Source: Bacteroidota bacterium
GTDB taxonomy: Bacteria > Bacteroidota > Bacteroidia > B-17B0 > Aurantibacillaceae
Assembly (NCBI GenBank): GCA_020162035.1
Contig: JAIUNM010000027.1
Coordinates: forward strand, 1 to 34,655
DNA length: 34,655 nucleotides
Direction of reading: 5' to 3'
Shown piece by piece: positions 1-8,546 of the stretch. Within the stretch, counting starts at the first letter, position 1, and each line of letters starts with the position of its first letter. The notes under the pieces were generated by a model. That model was given only the letters and a program-made list of their open reading frames with translations, was not told where the DNA came from and ran no database searches. The position numbers were made by a program, and so were the translations under genes.

Positions 1-1054
1 ATGTTCCGCCTATGGTTGGTGTAAAGCATTGGGTTGATGCTACTACGCCTCCGCCTGGTGCCGTCCAGGTATATGATGCAAAACCTGCTGGAGCACACAC
101 CTGTGTGCCAGTACATACGGGGGTTAATGAGCCAGATAAAACGCTACCGCAATCTGCATCTAAATAGGCATAAGCCCAATCACATTGTGGCCCACACCAT
201 TTAACCTCTGCTCTTAAAGTCATGTTTTGTCCATTATAGGGGCTTAAATCAACGTTAATTGATGTCCATGGTAATATTGAAGTAGGCCATGTTCCTGTAC
301 ACCCAGTAGTTGTTGTACCTACAACGGGGTTTAATCCATTTAATCCTTGAAAAGCACCATTTGCATAGTACACTTTAAAAGCAGGGCAAGGTATAGGGTT
401 ATTGTTTTGATCTAAAATGTCAACTTTTACATAAGCTGCTGAAGAAGGAGTATGTGGATAATTTAAAACCACCATTGCTAAATGTAAAGTTAATTGATTG
501 TTTGATGGTGAAATTGGTATTACACGCGAAATTGCCGAAGTACAAAAGTTACCAAACGCAGTAGAGTTTGTACAAAAACATCCTGCGCCAGTTCCAAACC
601 CAGAGGTTGATAATGACCAGTCGTGGCTTAACCTTACAGATGTAGTTCCTCCGCCAGGGAAAACACGCGGGAACCCACCATAAACGTCAGTACCACCAGT
701 CATTAATTGTACTGCGCCTGTAGTTGTCCACCCTGCTGTTGTTCCTGCTTCAAAATCTATATTTGTACAACCTGCAGGTTGCGCTCCTTGAAAGGTAGTA
801 CTGTTACCTCCACCAATAGGTTTTGAACCTAGGTTTTGTACAGAATTATTAAATGGTGGCGGCGGAAACATTTTATATTTAGCCTTTAACCAATTACGTT
901 TAATCCCATCCATTAACTCATCTTTTTCTTGTTGAGTTTTTAAGTGATTGGTGTGCTCATATGCATGGCTATAATTAAATCCTTCTAACGAATCTATTTG
1001 TGATTTCCCTATTACAAGAGATAAAACAAAAATGAGTAACAAAATCTTTTTCAT
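1..1054 (-). CDS. Secreted protein, N-terminal part (cut by window edge)
   Basis: An open frame runs uninterrupted on the minus strand from an ATG at 1054 to the window edge, giving 351 residues of an incomplete protein. The first 18-20 residues (MKKILLLIFVLSLVIGKSQ) are a typical signal peptide ending in SQ, as in many Bacteroidota exported proteins. A proline run (PPPPF) follows near residue 68, then a sequence rich in Gly, Thr and Asn with many cysteines, including a GCFCTN...GNFC cluster. The last visible part (SYTWTAPGGG) looks like the start of a PKD/Ig-like repeat common in T9SS cargo. Secretion is well supported. The function is unknown, and a C-terminal sorting domain is inferred, since that end lies outside the window. 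Confidence 0.85.
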   Translation of the reverse strand, partial: MKKILLLIFVLSLVIGKSQIDSLEGFNYSHAYEHTNHLKTQQEKDELMDGIKRNWLKAKYKMFPPPPFNNSVQNLGSKPIGGGNSTTFQGAQPAGCTNIDFEAGTTAGWTTTGAVQLMTGGTDVYGGFPRVFPGGGTTSVRLSHDWSLSTSGFGTGAGCFCTNSTAFGNFCTSAISRVIPISPSNNQLTLHLAMVVLNYPHTPSSAAYVKVDILDQNNNPIPCPAFKVYYANGAFQGLNGLNPVVGTTTTGCTGTWPTSILPWTSINVDLSPYNGQNMTLRAEVKWCGPQCDWAYAYLDADCGSVLSGSLTPVCTGTQVCAPAGFASYTWTAPGGGVVASTQCFTPTIGGT

Positions 1055-1270
1055 AATTTATAAAATTTGTTAATACAATATTAATAACTTTAAGTGGTTT
1101 TTGTTTGATTTTTAATAACCACAAACTACTATTCACTCATTTATATGGCAAAAAACTAAAAAAATTATTGAAAAGGACAAAAATTAACAAAAATGTTAGT
1201 AAAAAGCTTTAATTAGTAATAATGGCACAAGTGTTGTAACGTATTTTTACAAACGTAATTATAAAATATA

Positions 1271-3292
1271 ATGAGGCACATTTCCCTATTTTTGTTTGTT
1301 TTAATTTTTAGTTTTCCGCTATTGTCACAAGACGACGAACCTTCAAATTCAAAATTGTGTAACGAAAACATAGATAAAAAAGCATTAAAACTATACGAAA
1401 AAGCAAAAGATAAAAAGAAATACAAAAAGCCTGAGCGTATAGAAATGCTTATGAAAGCTTTAGAAATTGAGCCCGATTTTGCAGAAGCTAATTTATATAT
1501 GGCTCAAGAAATGGTTGTAAGAGCAAAACTAGAAAACATATCGTTTACACCGTTAATTCCCTATTTTATGAAAGCAATTGCTTCGTGTCCGCAAATTCAT
1601 TCCGACCCCTATTATTACATTGGCTTTGCGTATTATGAAGAAGTTAAAAACGATAGTGCGTTAAAATATCTTGAAAAATTTATCAATTTTAAAGATGAAG
1701 ATATGTCTAAGTTTCCTAAAGACTACGAGGCTGAAATTTATCAAGCAAAAATGATGGTAAAATCTGCCAAAAAAGAAAAAGGTTTGAAAAAAAATGTTCC
1801 CTTTAATCCTACTGTAGTTAAAGGGGTTTCTACACCACGCGACGAGTATTTAACCTATGTAACCCCCGATGATCTATGGTGTTTTTATATAAGAAAAATG
1901 CCAATAAAAGACCCGAATAAAGTTTACACTTCTGATAAAGAAAAAGAAACGTTTATGTTGTCTAAAAGAACAAAATCTGGCGAATTTAATGCTGGCGAAC
2001 CAATGCTCCCTCCGTTTAATACAACAGACGATAACCAAGGAGGATGCTCAATTTCAATAGATAACAAACATTTATATTTAGCTATTATGCGTAACGAAGG
2101 TGGCGCGCAACCAAATGTAGATATTTATGTAAGCGATAATGATAATGATAACTGGAGTGAACCACGCAAAATAAGTCCTTTTATTAATGATCCAAAATAT
2201 TGGGATAGCCAACCCTCTATTGCATCTGATGGCTTAACTTTATATTTTGCAAGCGATAGGCCCGGTGGTTACGGTGGCGTGGATTTATACGTTTCTAAAA
2301 AGGACCCAAAAACTGGAGTTTGGAGTATACCTAAAAACTTAGGTCCAAAAATTAATACTAAAGGGCACGAAAAAACACCATTTATACACAGTGATAGCGA
2401 AACACTTTATTTTTGCAGTGACGGACATTATGGTTTTGGCGGACAAGATATTTTTTATGTAAGGAAAGATGAAAAAGGTGAGTGGATGGAACCAGAAAAT
2501 ATAGGCTCTCCCATTAACGGAACAACAGATGACGCAGGTTTTTTTGTAAGTAGCGACACCAAAACAGGATACTTTTTTAGTTTTGATGAGGGTAAAGTAA
2601 GTGGTAAAGGGATAGGAAGATACGATTTGTTTAGTTTTGATTTGTATAAAGAAGCCCGCCCACAAGCAGTTGCATTTATTAAAGGTGATATTAAAAACGA
2701 TAACGGAACGCCAGTTACAGGTGCTGTAGTTGAAATAAAAAACACTGTAACTAAAGAAAAAACTTACGCAACTGTAGATAGTACAACAGGGCAATATATG
2801 GCTGCTGTTAACTTAAAACGTAAAGACGATTTAATTATAACTGTAAAAAAAGATAGTGTTGCGTTTAATTCTAAAATAATAAGCACAAAAGAAATGACAT
2901 ACAGCGCACCAATACAAGAGGTAACTTTAGATGTAAGTGATGCGAAAGCTGGAAAATCTTTTGTAATTAATAATATTTATTACAATACAAATAGTGCAGA
3001 TTTAAAATTAGAAAGTAGAATTGTTTTAGAATCATTTGCTAATTATTTAAAAGAAAACCCAGACATGAATATCGAAATTCAAGGTCATACAGATAATGTG
3101 GGTAAAGAAAAAGATAACGAAGCCTTAAGTAGTAACCGTGCTCATAGCGTTAAATGGATGTTAGAAGAACTTGGAGTTGATGGAAAAAGAATTACAGCAA
3201 AAGGTTACGGTTCTACTAAACCTATTGCTGATAACACTTCTGAAGCTGGTAAAGCTAAAAACAGAAGAACAGAATTTTTAATTGTTGAATAA
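1271..3292 (+). CDS. PorE-like OmpA-family envelope protein (TPR, beta-propeller, CRD, OmpA)
   Basis: This 673-residue exported protein starts with a signal peptide (cleavage near LLSQ, residues 18-20). TPR-like helices follow at about 35-160. A PD40/WD40-like propeller spans about 190-460, with repeats such as LTLYFASDRPGGYGGVDLYV and a second LYFCSDGHYGFGGQDIFYV copy. A carboxypeptidase-regulatory-like domain lies at about 468-550. The C-terminal OmpA peptidoglycan-binding domain (about 560-673) has GHTDNVG, SSNRAHSV and NRRTEF; the Asp and Arg that bind diaminopimelate are present. This domain order is that of PorE of the type IX secretion system, which anchors the machine to peptidoglycan. 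Bacteroidota have several paralogues with the same order, so the T9SS role is inferred from architecture and from secreted cargo next door. PorE is usually a lipoprotein, but no lipobox cysteine is visible here. Confidence 0.85.
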   Translation: MRHISLFLFVLIFSFPLLSQDDEPSNSKLCNENIDKKALKLYEKAKDKKKYKKPERIEMLMKALEIEPDFAEANLYMAQEMVVRAKLENISFTPLIPYFMKAIASCPQIHSDPYYYIGFAYYEEVKNDSALKYLEKFINFKDEDMSKFPKDYEAEIYQAKMMVKSAKKEKGLKKNVPFNPTVVKGVSTPRDEYLTYVTPDDLWCFYIRKMPIKDPNKVYTSDKEKETFMLSKRTKSGEFNAGEPMLPPFNTTDDNQGGCSISIDNKHLYLAIMRNEGGAQPNVDIYVSDNDNDNWSEPRKISPFINDPKYWDSQPSIASDGLTLYFASDRPGGYGGVDLYVSKKDPKTGVWSIPKNLGPKINTKGHEKTPFIHSDSETLYFCSDGHYGFGGQDIFYVRKDEKGEWMEPENIGSPINGTTDDAGFFVSSDTKTGYFFSFDEGKVSGKGIGRYDLFSFDLYKEARPQAVAFIKGDIKNDNGTPVTGAVVEIKNTVTKEKTYATVDSTTGQYMAAVNLKRKDDLIITVKKDSVAFNSKIISTKEMTYSAPIQEVTLDVSDAKAGKSFVINNIYYNTNSADLKLESRIVLESFANYLKENPDMNIEIQGHTDNVGKEKDNEALSSNRAHSVKWMLEELGVDGKRITAKGYGSTKPIADNTSEAGKAKNRRTEFLIVE

Positions 3293-3299
3293 AAATTAC

Positions 3300-3332
3300 T
3301 TGTATTTACCATTCCTTTTTTAATTAATTTTG
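3300..3332 (+). promoter_or_regulatory. Bacteroidota-type promoter for clpX
   Basis: TTG at 3300-3302 is followed after 22 bases by TAATTTTG at 3325-3332, matching the TTG-N-TAnnTTTG pattern used by the Bacteroidota primary sigma factor. The clpX ATG is 12 bases downstream, so the leader would be very short. It lies in the 52-bp gap after the OmpA-family gene, so clpX can be transcribed on its own. Confidence 0.55.
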
Positions 3333-3344
3333 TAGCAATTAATC

Positions 3345-4583
3345 ATGGCTAAAGAAACAACCTTGCGATGTACATTGTGTAACCGCGAAAAAAAAGACGT
3401 TAAAATATTAATTGCTGGAATTAATGGTCATGTGTGCGAAAATTGCGCAACCCAAGCCTACAATTTAATTAAAGAAGATAACGCAAGCAATCAAAAACAA
3501 CAACTACAAACCTCATTAAATTTGTTAAAACCAGCTTTAATAAAAAAAGGACTAGATGAGTATGTAATAGGTCAAGATGATGCTAAAAAAGTATTAAGTG
3601 TTGCTGTTTATAATCATTTTAAGAGAATAAATCATGTTGCTCAAAACTTAAATAACGATATTGAAATTGATAAAAGTAATTTAATTTTAGTTGGCGAAAC
3701 TGGAACAGGAAAAACTTTATTAGCGCGCACTATTGCTAAAATGCTTAATGTTCCTTTTTGTATTGCAGATGCTACAATTTTTACCGAAGCCGGTTATGTT
3801 GGCGAAGATGTAGAAAGTGTAATTACACGTTTACTACAAGCCGCAGATTATGACGTTGCAGCCGCTGAACGAGGTATAGTTTTTATAGATGAGATTGATA
3901 AAATATCTAGAAAAGGAGATAACCCAAGTATAACAAGAGATTTAAAAGAAGGCACACAACATGCTTTTTTAAAACTACTAGAAGGTACTGTTGCAAATGT
4001 ACCACCACAAGGTGGACGTAAACACCCCGACGCTAAAATGATACAGGTTAACACTAAAAACATATTGTTTATTTGTGGAGGGGCTTTTGAAGGTATTGAG
4101 AAAAAAATTGCAAACAGATTAAACACGCAAGCCGTTGGTTATAGCGCTAGTGTTAACGAAGAAGAGATTGATAAAAACAACCTGCTTCAATACATTAGCC
4201 CACAAGATTTAAAAAGTTACGGTTTAATCCCTGAATTAATTGGGCGTTTACCTGTATTAACTTATTTAAAACCTTTAAATAAAGAAACTTTAAGAAACAT
4301 ATTAACCGAGCCAAAAAATGCAATAATAAAACAATACATTCATTTGTTTAAGTTAGATGGTTGTGTATTAGATTTTGAACCAGAAGTTTATGACTTAATA
4401 ATTGATAAGGCTATTGAATATAAATTAGGGGCGCGTGGGTTAAGAAGCATTTGCGAGGCCATTATGTTAGATGTAATGTTTGATGTGCCGAGTAACGAAA
4501 AATTAAAACAATTTACAATAACATACGATTATGCTATAAATAAATTAAGCAAAGCAAAAATTAATCATTTGCATGTTGCTTAA
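3345..4583 (+). CDS. clpX: ATP-dependent Clp protease ATP-binding subunit ClpX
   Basis: This 412-residue AAA+ unfoldase delivers substrates to the ClpP peptidase. The N-terminal zinc-binding domain has Cys9, Cys12, Cys31 and Cys34. Walker A is GETGTGKT (117-124), the pore-1 loop is AGYVGED, Walker B is FIDEID, and the RKH loop is QGGRKH. The arginine-finger region (LIPELIGRLPV) and sensor 2 (GARGLRS) are intact. Where E. coli ClpX has the ClpP-docking IGF loop, this protein has AVGYSAS, which I recall as a common form in Bacteroidota. No clpP is adjacent, so the usual clpP-clpX pair is split here. Length and motifs are normal for the family and the identification is secure. Confidence 0.97.
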   Translation: MAKETTLRCTLCNREKKDVKILIAGINGHVCENCATQAYNLIKEDNASNQKQQLQTSLNLLKPALIKKGLDEYVIGQDDAKKVLSVAVYNHFKRINHVAQNLNNDIEIDKSNLILVGETGTGKTLLARTIAKMLNVPFCIADATIFTEAGYVGEDVESVITRLLQAADYDVAAAERGIVFIDEIDKISRKGDNPSITRDLKEGTQHAFLKLLEGTVANVPPQGGRKHPDAKMIQVNTKNILFICGGAFEGIEKKIANRLNTQAVGYSASVNEEEIDKNNLLQYISPQDLKSYGLIPELIGRLPVLTYLKPLNKETLRNILTEPKNAIIKQYIHLFKLDGCVLDFEPEVYDLIIDKAIEYKLGARGLRSICEAIMLDVMFDVPSNEKLKQFTITYDYAINKLSKAKINHLHVA

Positions 4584-4646
4584 ACTTATTTGTAAATTTT
4601 GTTTAATTATAAATTTTTTATAAATTAGATTTACCAAATTTAGTTT

Positions 4647-7600
4647 ATGAAAAATTTTTATTGGTCTTTATTTTGTGTTGTGTTAATAATAATAAACACA
4701 AAAGCACAAAACTTTGTTGAATTAATGAATAAACCAAATGCAAACTTGTACGAAATACAAGATGCGTTTAATAGTTATTTTCAAGATAAAGACATTAGCG
4801 GAAAAGGCAATGGTTACAAGGCTTTTAAACGTTGGGAAAACTATGCTTCGCCTCGCGTTTATCCATCAGGTAATTTAGCGTTATTAAAACAATCTGCTTT
4901 AAATTTTGAAGAATATACAAGAACAAATTCTGCAAATAAATTTAATTCATCGTCATCTGTAATGGCGACAACTACATGGTCTCTTGTAGGACCACTTGGA
5001 GCCATGACGGGCTCTGCTAATAACGGTTTACCTCGTAAAGCCGGAAGAGATAATTTTATTACCTTTCACCCAACTTTACTAAATACGTTTTGGGTTGGTT
5101 CGCCAGCTGGTGGTTTATGGCAAACCACAAACAATGGTTCTACTTGGACTATTTTAAATTCAACACTTGCACACATAGGTTGTACAGATTTAGTGGTAGA
5201 TCCTACAAACACACAAATAATGTACATTGCAACCGGAGATGGTTATGCACAAGACACACCTAGTTTTGGAGTTTATAAATCAACTAACGGTGGTGCAACT
5301 TGGGCGGCAACAACACTTACTTTTAATTTAGTTACTAACGCGGTTATTCGTAAATTAATTATTAATCCAACTAACCCTTTAATACTACTTGCTGCTGCAA
5401 GCAATGGTGTTTGGAGAACTACAAATGGTGGAACAAGTTGGACGCAAATTAATACCATTAATACTTACGATTTAGATTTTAAACCTGGTGATGCAAACAC
5501 TGTTTATGCAAGTGGCACATCGTTTTATTTATCTACAAATGGCGGTGTATCATTTTCTGTAATAAGTTCTGGTATTAGTACTACTGGTTCGGTTAGAAAA
5601 AACTTAGCCGTTACTGCGGCAAACCCAAATTATGTTTATGTTGTTTCAGCTTTAAGTTCTAATAATGGATTTCAAGGAGTTTACAGGTCTGTTAATAGTG
5701 GAGTTACGTTTAGTTTAATGTCTTCTACGCCTGATATTTTAGCTAATAATTGTGCTGGCACAACAGGTAACGGACAAGGTTGGTATGATTTGGCAATTGC
5801 TGCATCTCCAACCAACCAAGATGAAATAATAGTTGGAGGAGTAAACCATTGGCAGTCTTTAAATGGTGGCTCTAGTTGGACAAACATAGGTTGCTGGAAT
5901 AGTATATCTTCTAGCCCACCCTATGTTCATGCAGATGTTCATGATATAGATTATCGTTCAGATGGAGTAGTTTATTCAACTAATGATGGAGGAACATATT
6001 ATCATACAGGTACAAGTTGGACAGATATAACTGCACAAAGAAATATTGCTCAAATTTATAAAATAGGTTGTTCTGCGTTAACACCAAATAGGTTTATTAC
6101 TGGTCATCAAGACAATGGTTCTAATTTATACACAGGCTCATCATACATTGCTCGTTTAGCTGGCGATGGAATGGATTGTTTAATTGATAGAACAAATGAC
6201 AGTTATTTAATTGCAAGTAATCCAAGCGGAAACCACGCATATTCTAGTAATGGAGGAGTTTCATGGACATATTCAACTTATAGTCCTTCACAAAGTGGCG
6301 CATGGGTTACACCAATTAAACAAGACCCTAGTGTAGCAACAAGGTATTATTCTGGAAGAGCACAATTATATGTTTCTAACAACTCGGCGGTTAGTTTTAC
6401 AGGATTAACAGCTACTGGAGGGAGCGGGAACATAGTAGAATTTGCAATAGCTCCATCAAATAACAATATAATTTATGTTTTACATACTGGTTCAATAAGA
6501 AAAACAACAAATGCTGGAACAAACTGGACAAACGTTACTGCAACTGTACCTGTAGGCAGCGCAGCGTTAACTAATCTTGCAATTCATCCAACTAATCCAA
6601 ACATTGTGTGGGTTACATTAAGTGGTTATAGTGCCCCCAATAAAGTGTTTAAAACTATTGATGGTGGTACAACCTGGACAAATGTTACATCTAATTTGCC
6701 AAATTTACCATGTAATGCAATTGCTTATGAACCCGCAAGTAATGATAGAATTTATGTTGGGATGGATGTAGGTGTTTATTATATTGACAATTCTTTAAGC
6801 AATTGGGTTCTTTACAACACAGGATTACCAAATACACCCATTAATGATTTAGAAATTTCTCCAGCAGCTACAGGATTGTTAAGGGCAGCAACTTATGGTA
6901 GAGGGGTTTACGAAGTGGGTACAGTTCCTACGCTTGCAGCCCCTGTAAGCAATTTTAATTTTACTGGACAAATTTGTGTTAATCAAATTAAGCCATTTAA
7001 CGATGCGTCAAGCAACACACCAACCTCTTGGAGTTGGAGCGTTAGCCCGAGTGCAGGAGTTACAATAGCCAGTAGTAATTCTCAAAATCCAAACATAACC
7101 TTTTCAAGTTCTGGAATTTACACAGTTAGTATGGTTGCAACAAATACAATTGGAAGTGGAGGTGTAAGTACGCAAACCGTTATGGTTAATACAAATCCTT
7201 CGGTTGTTTTATCTTCATCTTATTCTGTTTGTAGTGGAAAAACAGCAACTATTACAGCGTCAGGCGCAAGTAGTTTTTTATGGAATACGGGTTCTACATC
7301 AAGTACAATTTATGTTTCACCAACAATTAATACAAACTATACTGTAACTGGAACAACAGCTGGTTGTGTAAATACAAAAACAACAATGGTTACAGTATTA
7401 GGGTTGCCTTCAGTTTCTGCGGGACCAAATAATCAACAAATTTGTGCAGGGGCATTGTTAACATTTACCGCTAGTGGTGCAACAAGCTATTCATGGATTC
7501 CAAACAATGTTAGCGGAAGTACTTTTACAGACACACCATCTTCATCGCAAACCTATACATGTATTGGTACAGGGCCAAATGGTTGTACTGCTGAGCAAGC

Positions 7601-7898
7601 TATTTCGGTAATAGTAGTTAACTGTACTGGTATTAATTTAAACAACAATGCCTATTTTGCTGTTTACCCTAATCCTGCTAAAGATGTATTATATATTAAC
7701 ACAAACGAAAACATAAATGAAAAAGTACAGTTTGTGTTATTTGATGCAAACGGCAAATTAATACTAAACAAAGAAGTTGAAAAAATAAGTAACAACGAAA
7801 GTGTTGTTTTTAATATTCAATCAATTTCTACCGGCACATATTTTTTAGAAATTAAATTAAAAAACACAAGTAAAAAAATAAAATTTGTAAAAGAATAA
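4647..7898 (+). CDS. T9SS-secreted protein with sortilin/BNR-like repeats and PKD/Ig-like domains
   Basis: This 1083-residue protein has a signal peptide (cleavage near NTKAQ, residue 21). About nine repeats with the asp-box style core NGGxxW follow over about 150-720, for example TNGGTSWTQI, LNGGSSWTNI and IDGGTTWTNV; these form sortilin/VPS10-like or BNR beta-propellers. A PKD-like domain (about 765-850) comes next, then two Ig-like repeats beginning VCSGK and ICAGA. The last ~75 residues are a type A T9SS sorting domain: YPNPA, then FDANGK, then STGTYFLEI. It is therefore predicted to be exported by T9SS and kept on the surface or released. The substrate is unknown. Propellers of this kind occur both in glycoside hydrolases and in adhesive proteins, and I see no separate catalytic domain. 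Confidence 0.92.
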   Translation: MKNFYWSLFCVVLIIINTKAQNFVELMNKPNANLYEIQDAFNSYFQDKDISGKGNGYKAFKRWENYASPRVYPSGNLALLKQSALNFEEYTRTNSANKFNSSSSVMATTTWSLVGPLGAMTGSANNGLPRKAGRDNFITFHPTLLNTFWVGSPAGGLWQTTNNGSTWTILNSTLAHIGCTDLVVDPTNTQIMYIATGDGYAQDTPSFGVYKSTNGGATWAATTLTFNLVTNAVIRKLIINPTNPLILLAAASNGVWRTTNGGTSWTQINTINTYDLDFKPGDANTVYASGTSFYLSTNGGVSFSVISSGISTTGSVRKNLAVTAANPNYVYVVSALSSNNGFQGVYRSVNSGVTFSLMSSTPDILANNCAGTTGNGQGWYDLAIAASPTNQDEIIVGGVNHWQSLNGGSSWTNIGCWNSISSSPPYVHADVHDIDYRSDGVVYSTNDGGTYYHTGTSWTDITAQRNIAQIYKIGCSALTPNRFITGHQDNGSNLYTGSSYIARLAGDGMDCLIDRTNDSYLIASNPSGNHAYSSNGGVSWTYSTYSPSQSGAWVTPIKQDPSVATRYYSGRAQLYVSNNSAVSFTGLTATGGSGNIVEFAIAPSNNNIIYVLHTGSIRKTTNAGTNWTNVTATVPVGSAALTNLAIHPTNPNIVWVTLSGYSAPNKVFKTIDGGTTWTNVTSNLPNLPCNAIAYEPASNDRIYVGMDVGVYYIDNSLSNWVLYNTGLPNTPINDLEISPAATGLLRAATYGRGVYEVGTVPTLAAPVSNFNFTGQICVNQIKPFNDASSNTPTSWSWSVSPSAGVTIASSNSQNPNITFSSSGIYTVSMVATNTIGSGGVSTQTVMVNTNPSVVLSSSYSVCSGKTATITASGASSFLWNTGSTSSTIYVSPTINTNYTVTGTTAGCVNTKTTMVTVLGLPSVSAGPNNQQICAGALLTFTASGATSYSWIPNNVSGSTFTDTPSSSQTYTCIGTGPNGCTAEQAISVIVVNCTGINLNNNAYFAVYPNPAKDVLYINTNENINEKVQFVLFDANGKLILNKEVEKISNNESVVFNIQSISTGTYFLEIKLKNTSKKIKFVKE

Positions 7899-7910
7899 TT
7901 TAATAGAAAA

Positions 7911-8546
7911 TTAGAAATATTTATTTAAAGCTTCAGTTCTTGAATTAACTTGAAGTTTATCATAAATATTTCTAATATGGGTTCTAACTGTTTCGGTACT
8001 TAAAAATAATTTATCTGCAATTTCTTTATATCTTAAGCCTTGCGATAACATATTAATGATTTCTTTTTCGCGTTTTGATAATTGTACATTAGTGCTTTTA
8101 TTTTCAAATTCATGAAAAGATTTTACTATTTTTCTTGCAATATCAGAGCTCATTGGGGCTCCACCTTTAAAGGCATCTTTTATTGCATCACTTAATTTAT
8201 CAGGCTGTGTTTCTTTAGTTATGTAGCCCGTTGCTCCTGCTTTTAATGCAGAAAAAACAGTTTCTGCATCAAATAAAGACGTGTACATAATAAATTGAAT
8301 AGTTGGTATTTTAGGTTTTAGTGCTTTTACTAATTCGATTCCGTTTTGTCCTGGTAAATTAATATCCACAACAACAACATCTAATATTAAGTTAGGGATT
8401 GTATTAAACGCAGTGTTATACTCTTCAAAAGTTTTAACAACTTCAATGTTGCTATCTGCTTTTAATAATGAAACGATATAATCTAAAATTTCAAGATCAT
8501 CTTCAACTATAGCAATTTTAATTTTACTTTCTAATAAGGGTTTCAT
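7911..8546 (-). CDS. LuxR/NarL-family DNA-binding response regulator
   Basis: This 211-residue two-domain regulator has a receiver domain (about 9-125) with acidic pocket Glu15-Asp16-Asp17, predicted phosphorylated Asp61 (VVVDIN), Thr89 and Lys111. The C-terminal LuxR-type helix-turn-helix (about 148-211) has LSKREKEI, GLRYKEIADKLFLS and TVRTHIRNIYDKL. Its ATG overlaps the stop of the upstream histidine kinase as ATGA (8543-8546), so the two are translationally coupled and form a two-component pair. It converges with the T9SS cargo gene, with 12 bp between stop codons. Target genes are not shown by the sequence. Confidence 0.95.
   Translation of the reverse strand: MKPLLESKIKIAIVEDDLEILDYIVSLLKADSNIEVVKTFEEYNTAFNTIPNLILDVVVVDINLPGQNGIELVKALKPKIPTIQFIMYTSLFDAETVFSALKAGATGYITKETQPDKLSDAIKDAFKGGAPMSSDIARKIVKSFHEFENKSTNVQLSKREKEIINMLSQGLRYKEIADKLFLSTETVRTHIRNIYDKLQVNSRTEALNKYF

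Noticed and set aside
498..683. Plus-strand 61-residue frame
   Set aside because: It lies wholly inside the minus-strand secreted protein gene (1-1054), which has a signal peptide and sensible composition; the plus frame has neither.
2137..2152. GATAAT tandem units in the OmpA-family gene
   Set aside because: They encode a short Asp-Asn run in a propeller loop; too short to call a functional repeat.
2339..2794. Minus-strand frames of 151 and 96 residues inside the OmpA-family gene
   Set aside because: They are antisense to well-supported propeller and CRD coding sequence and have no recognisable domain.
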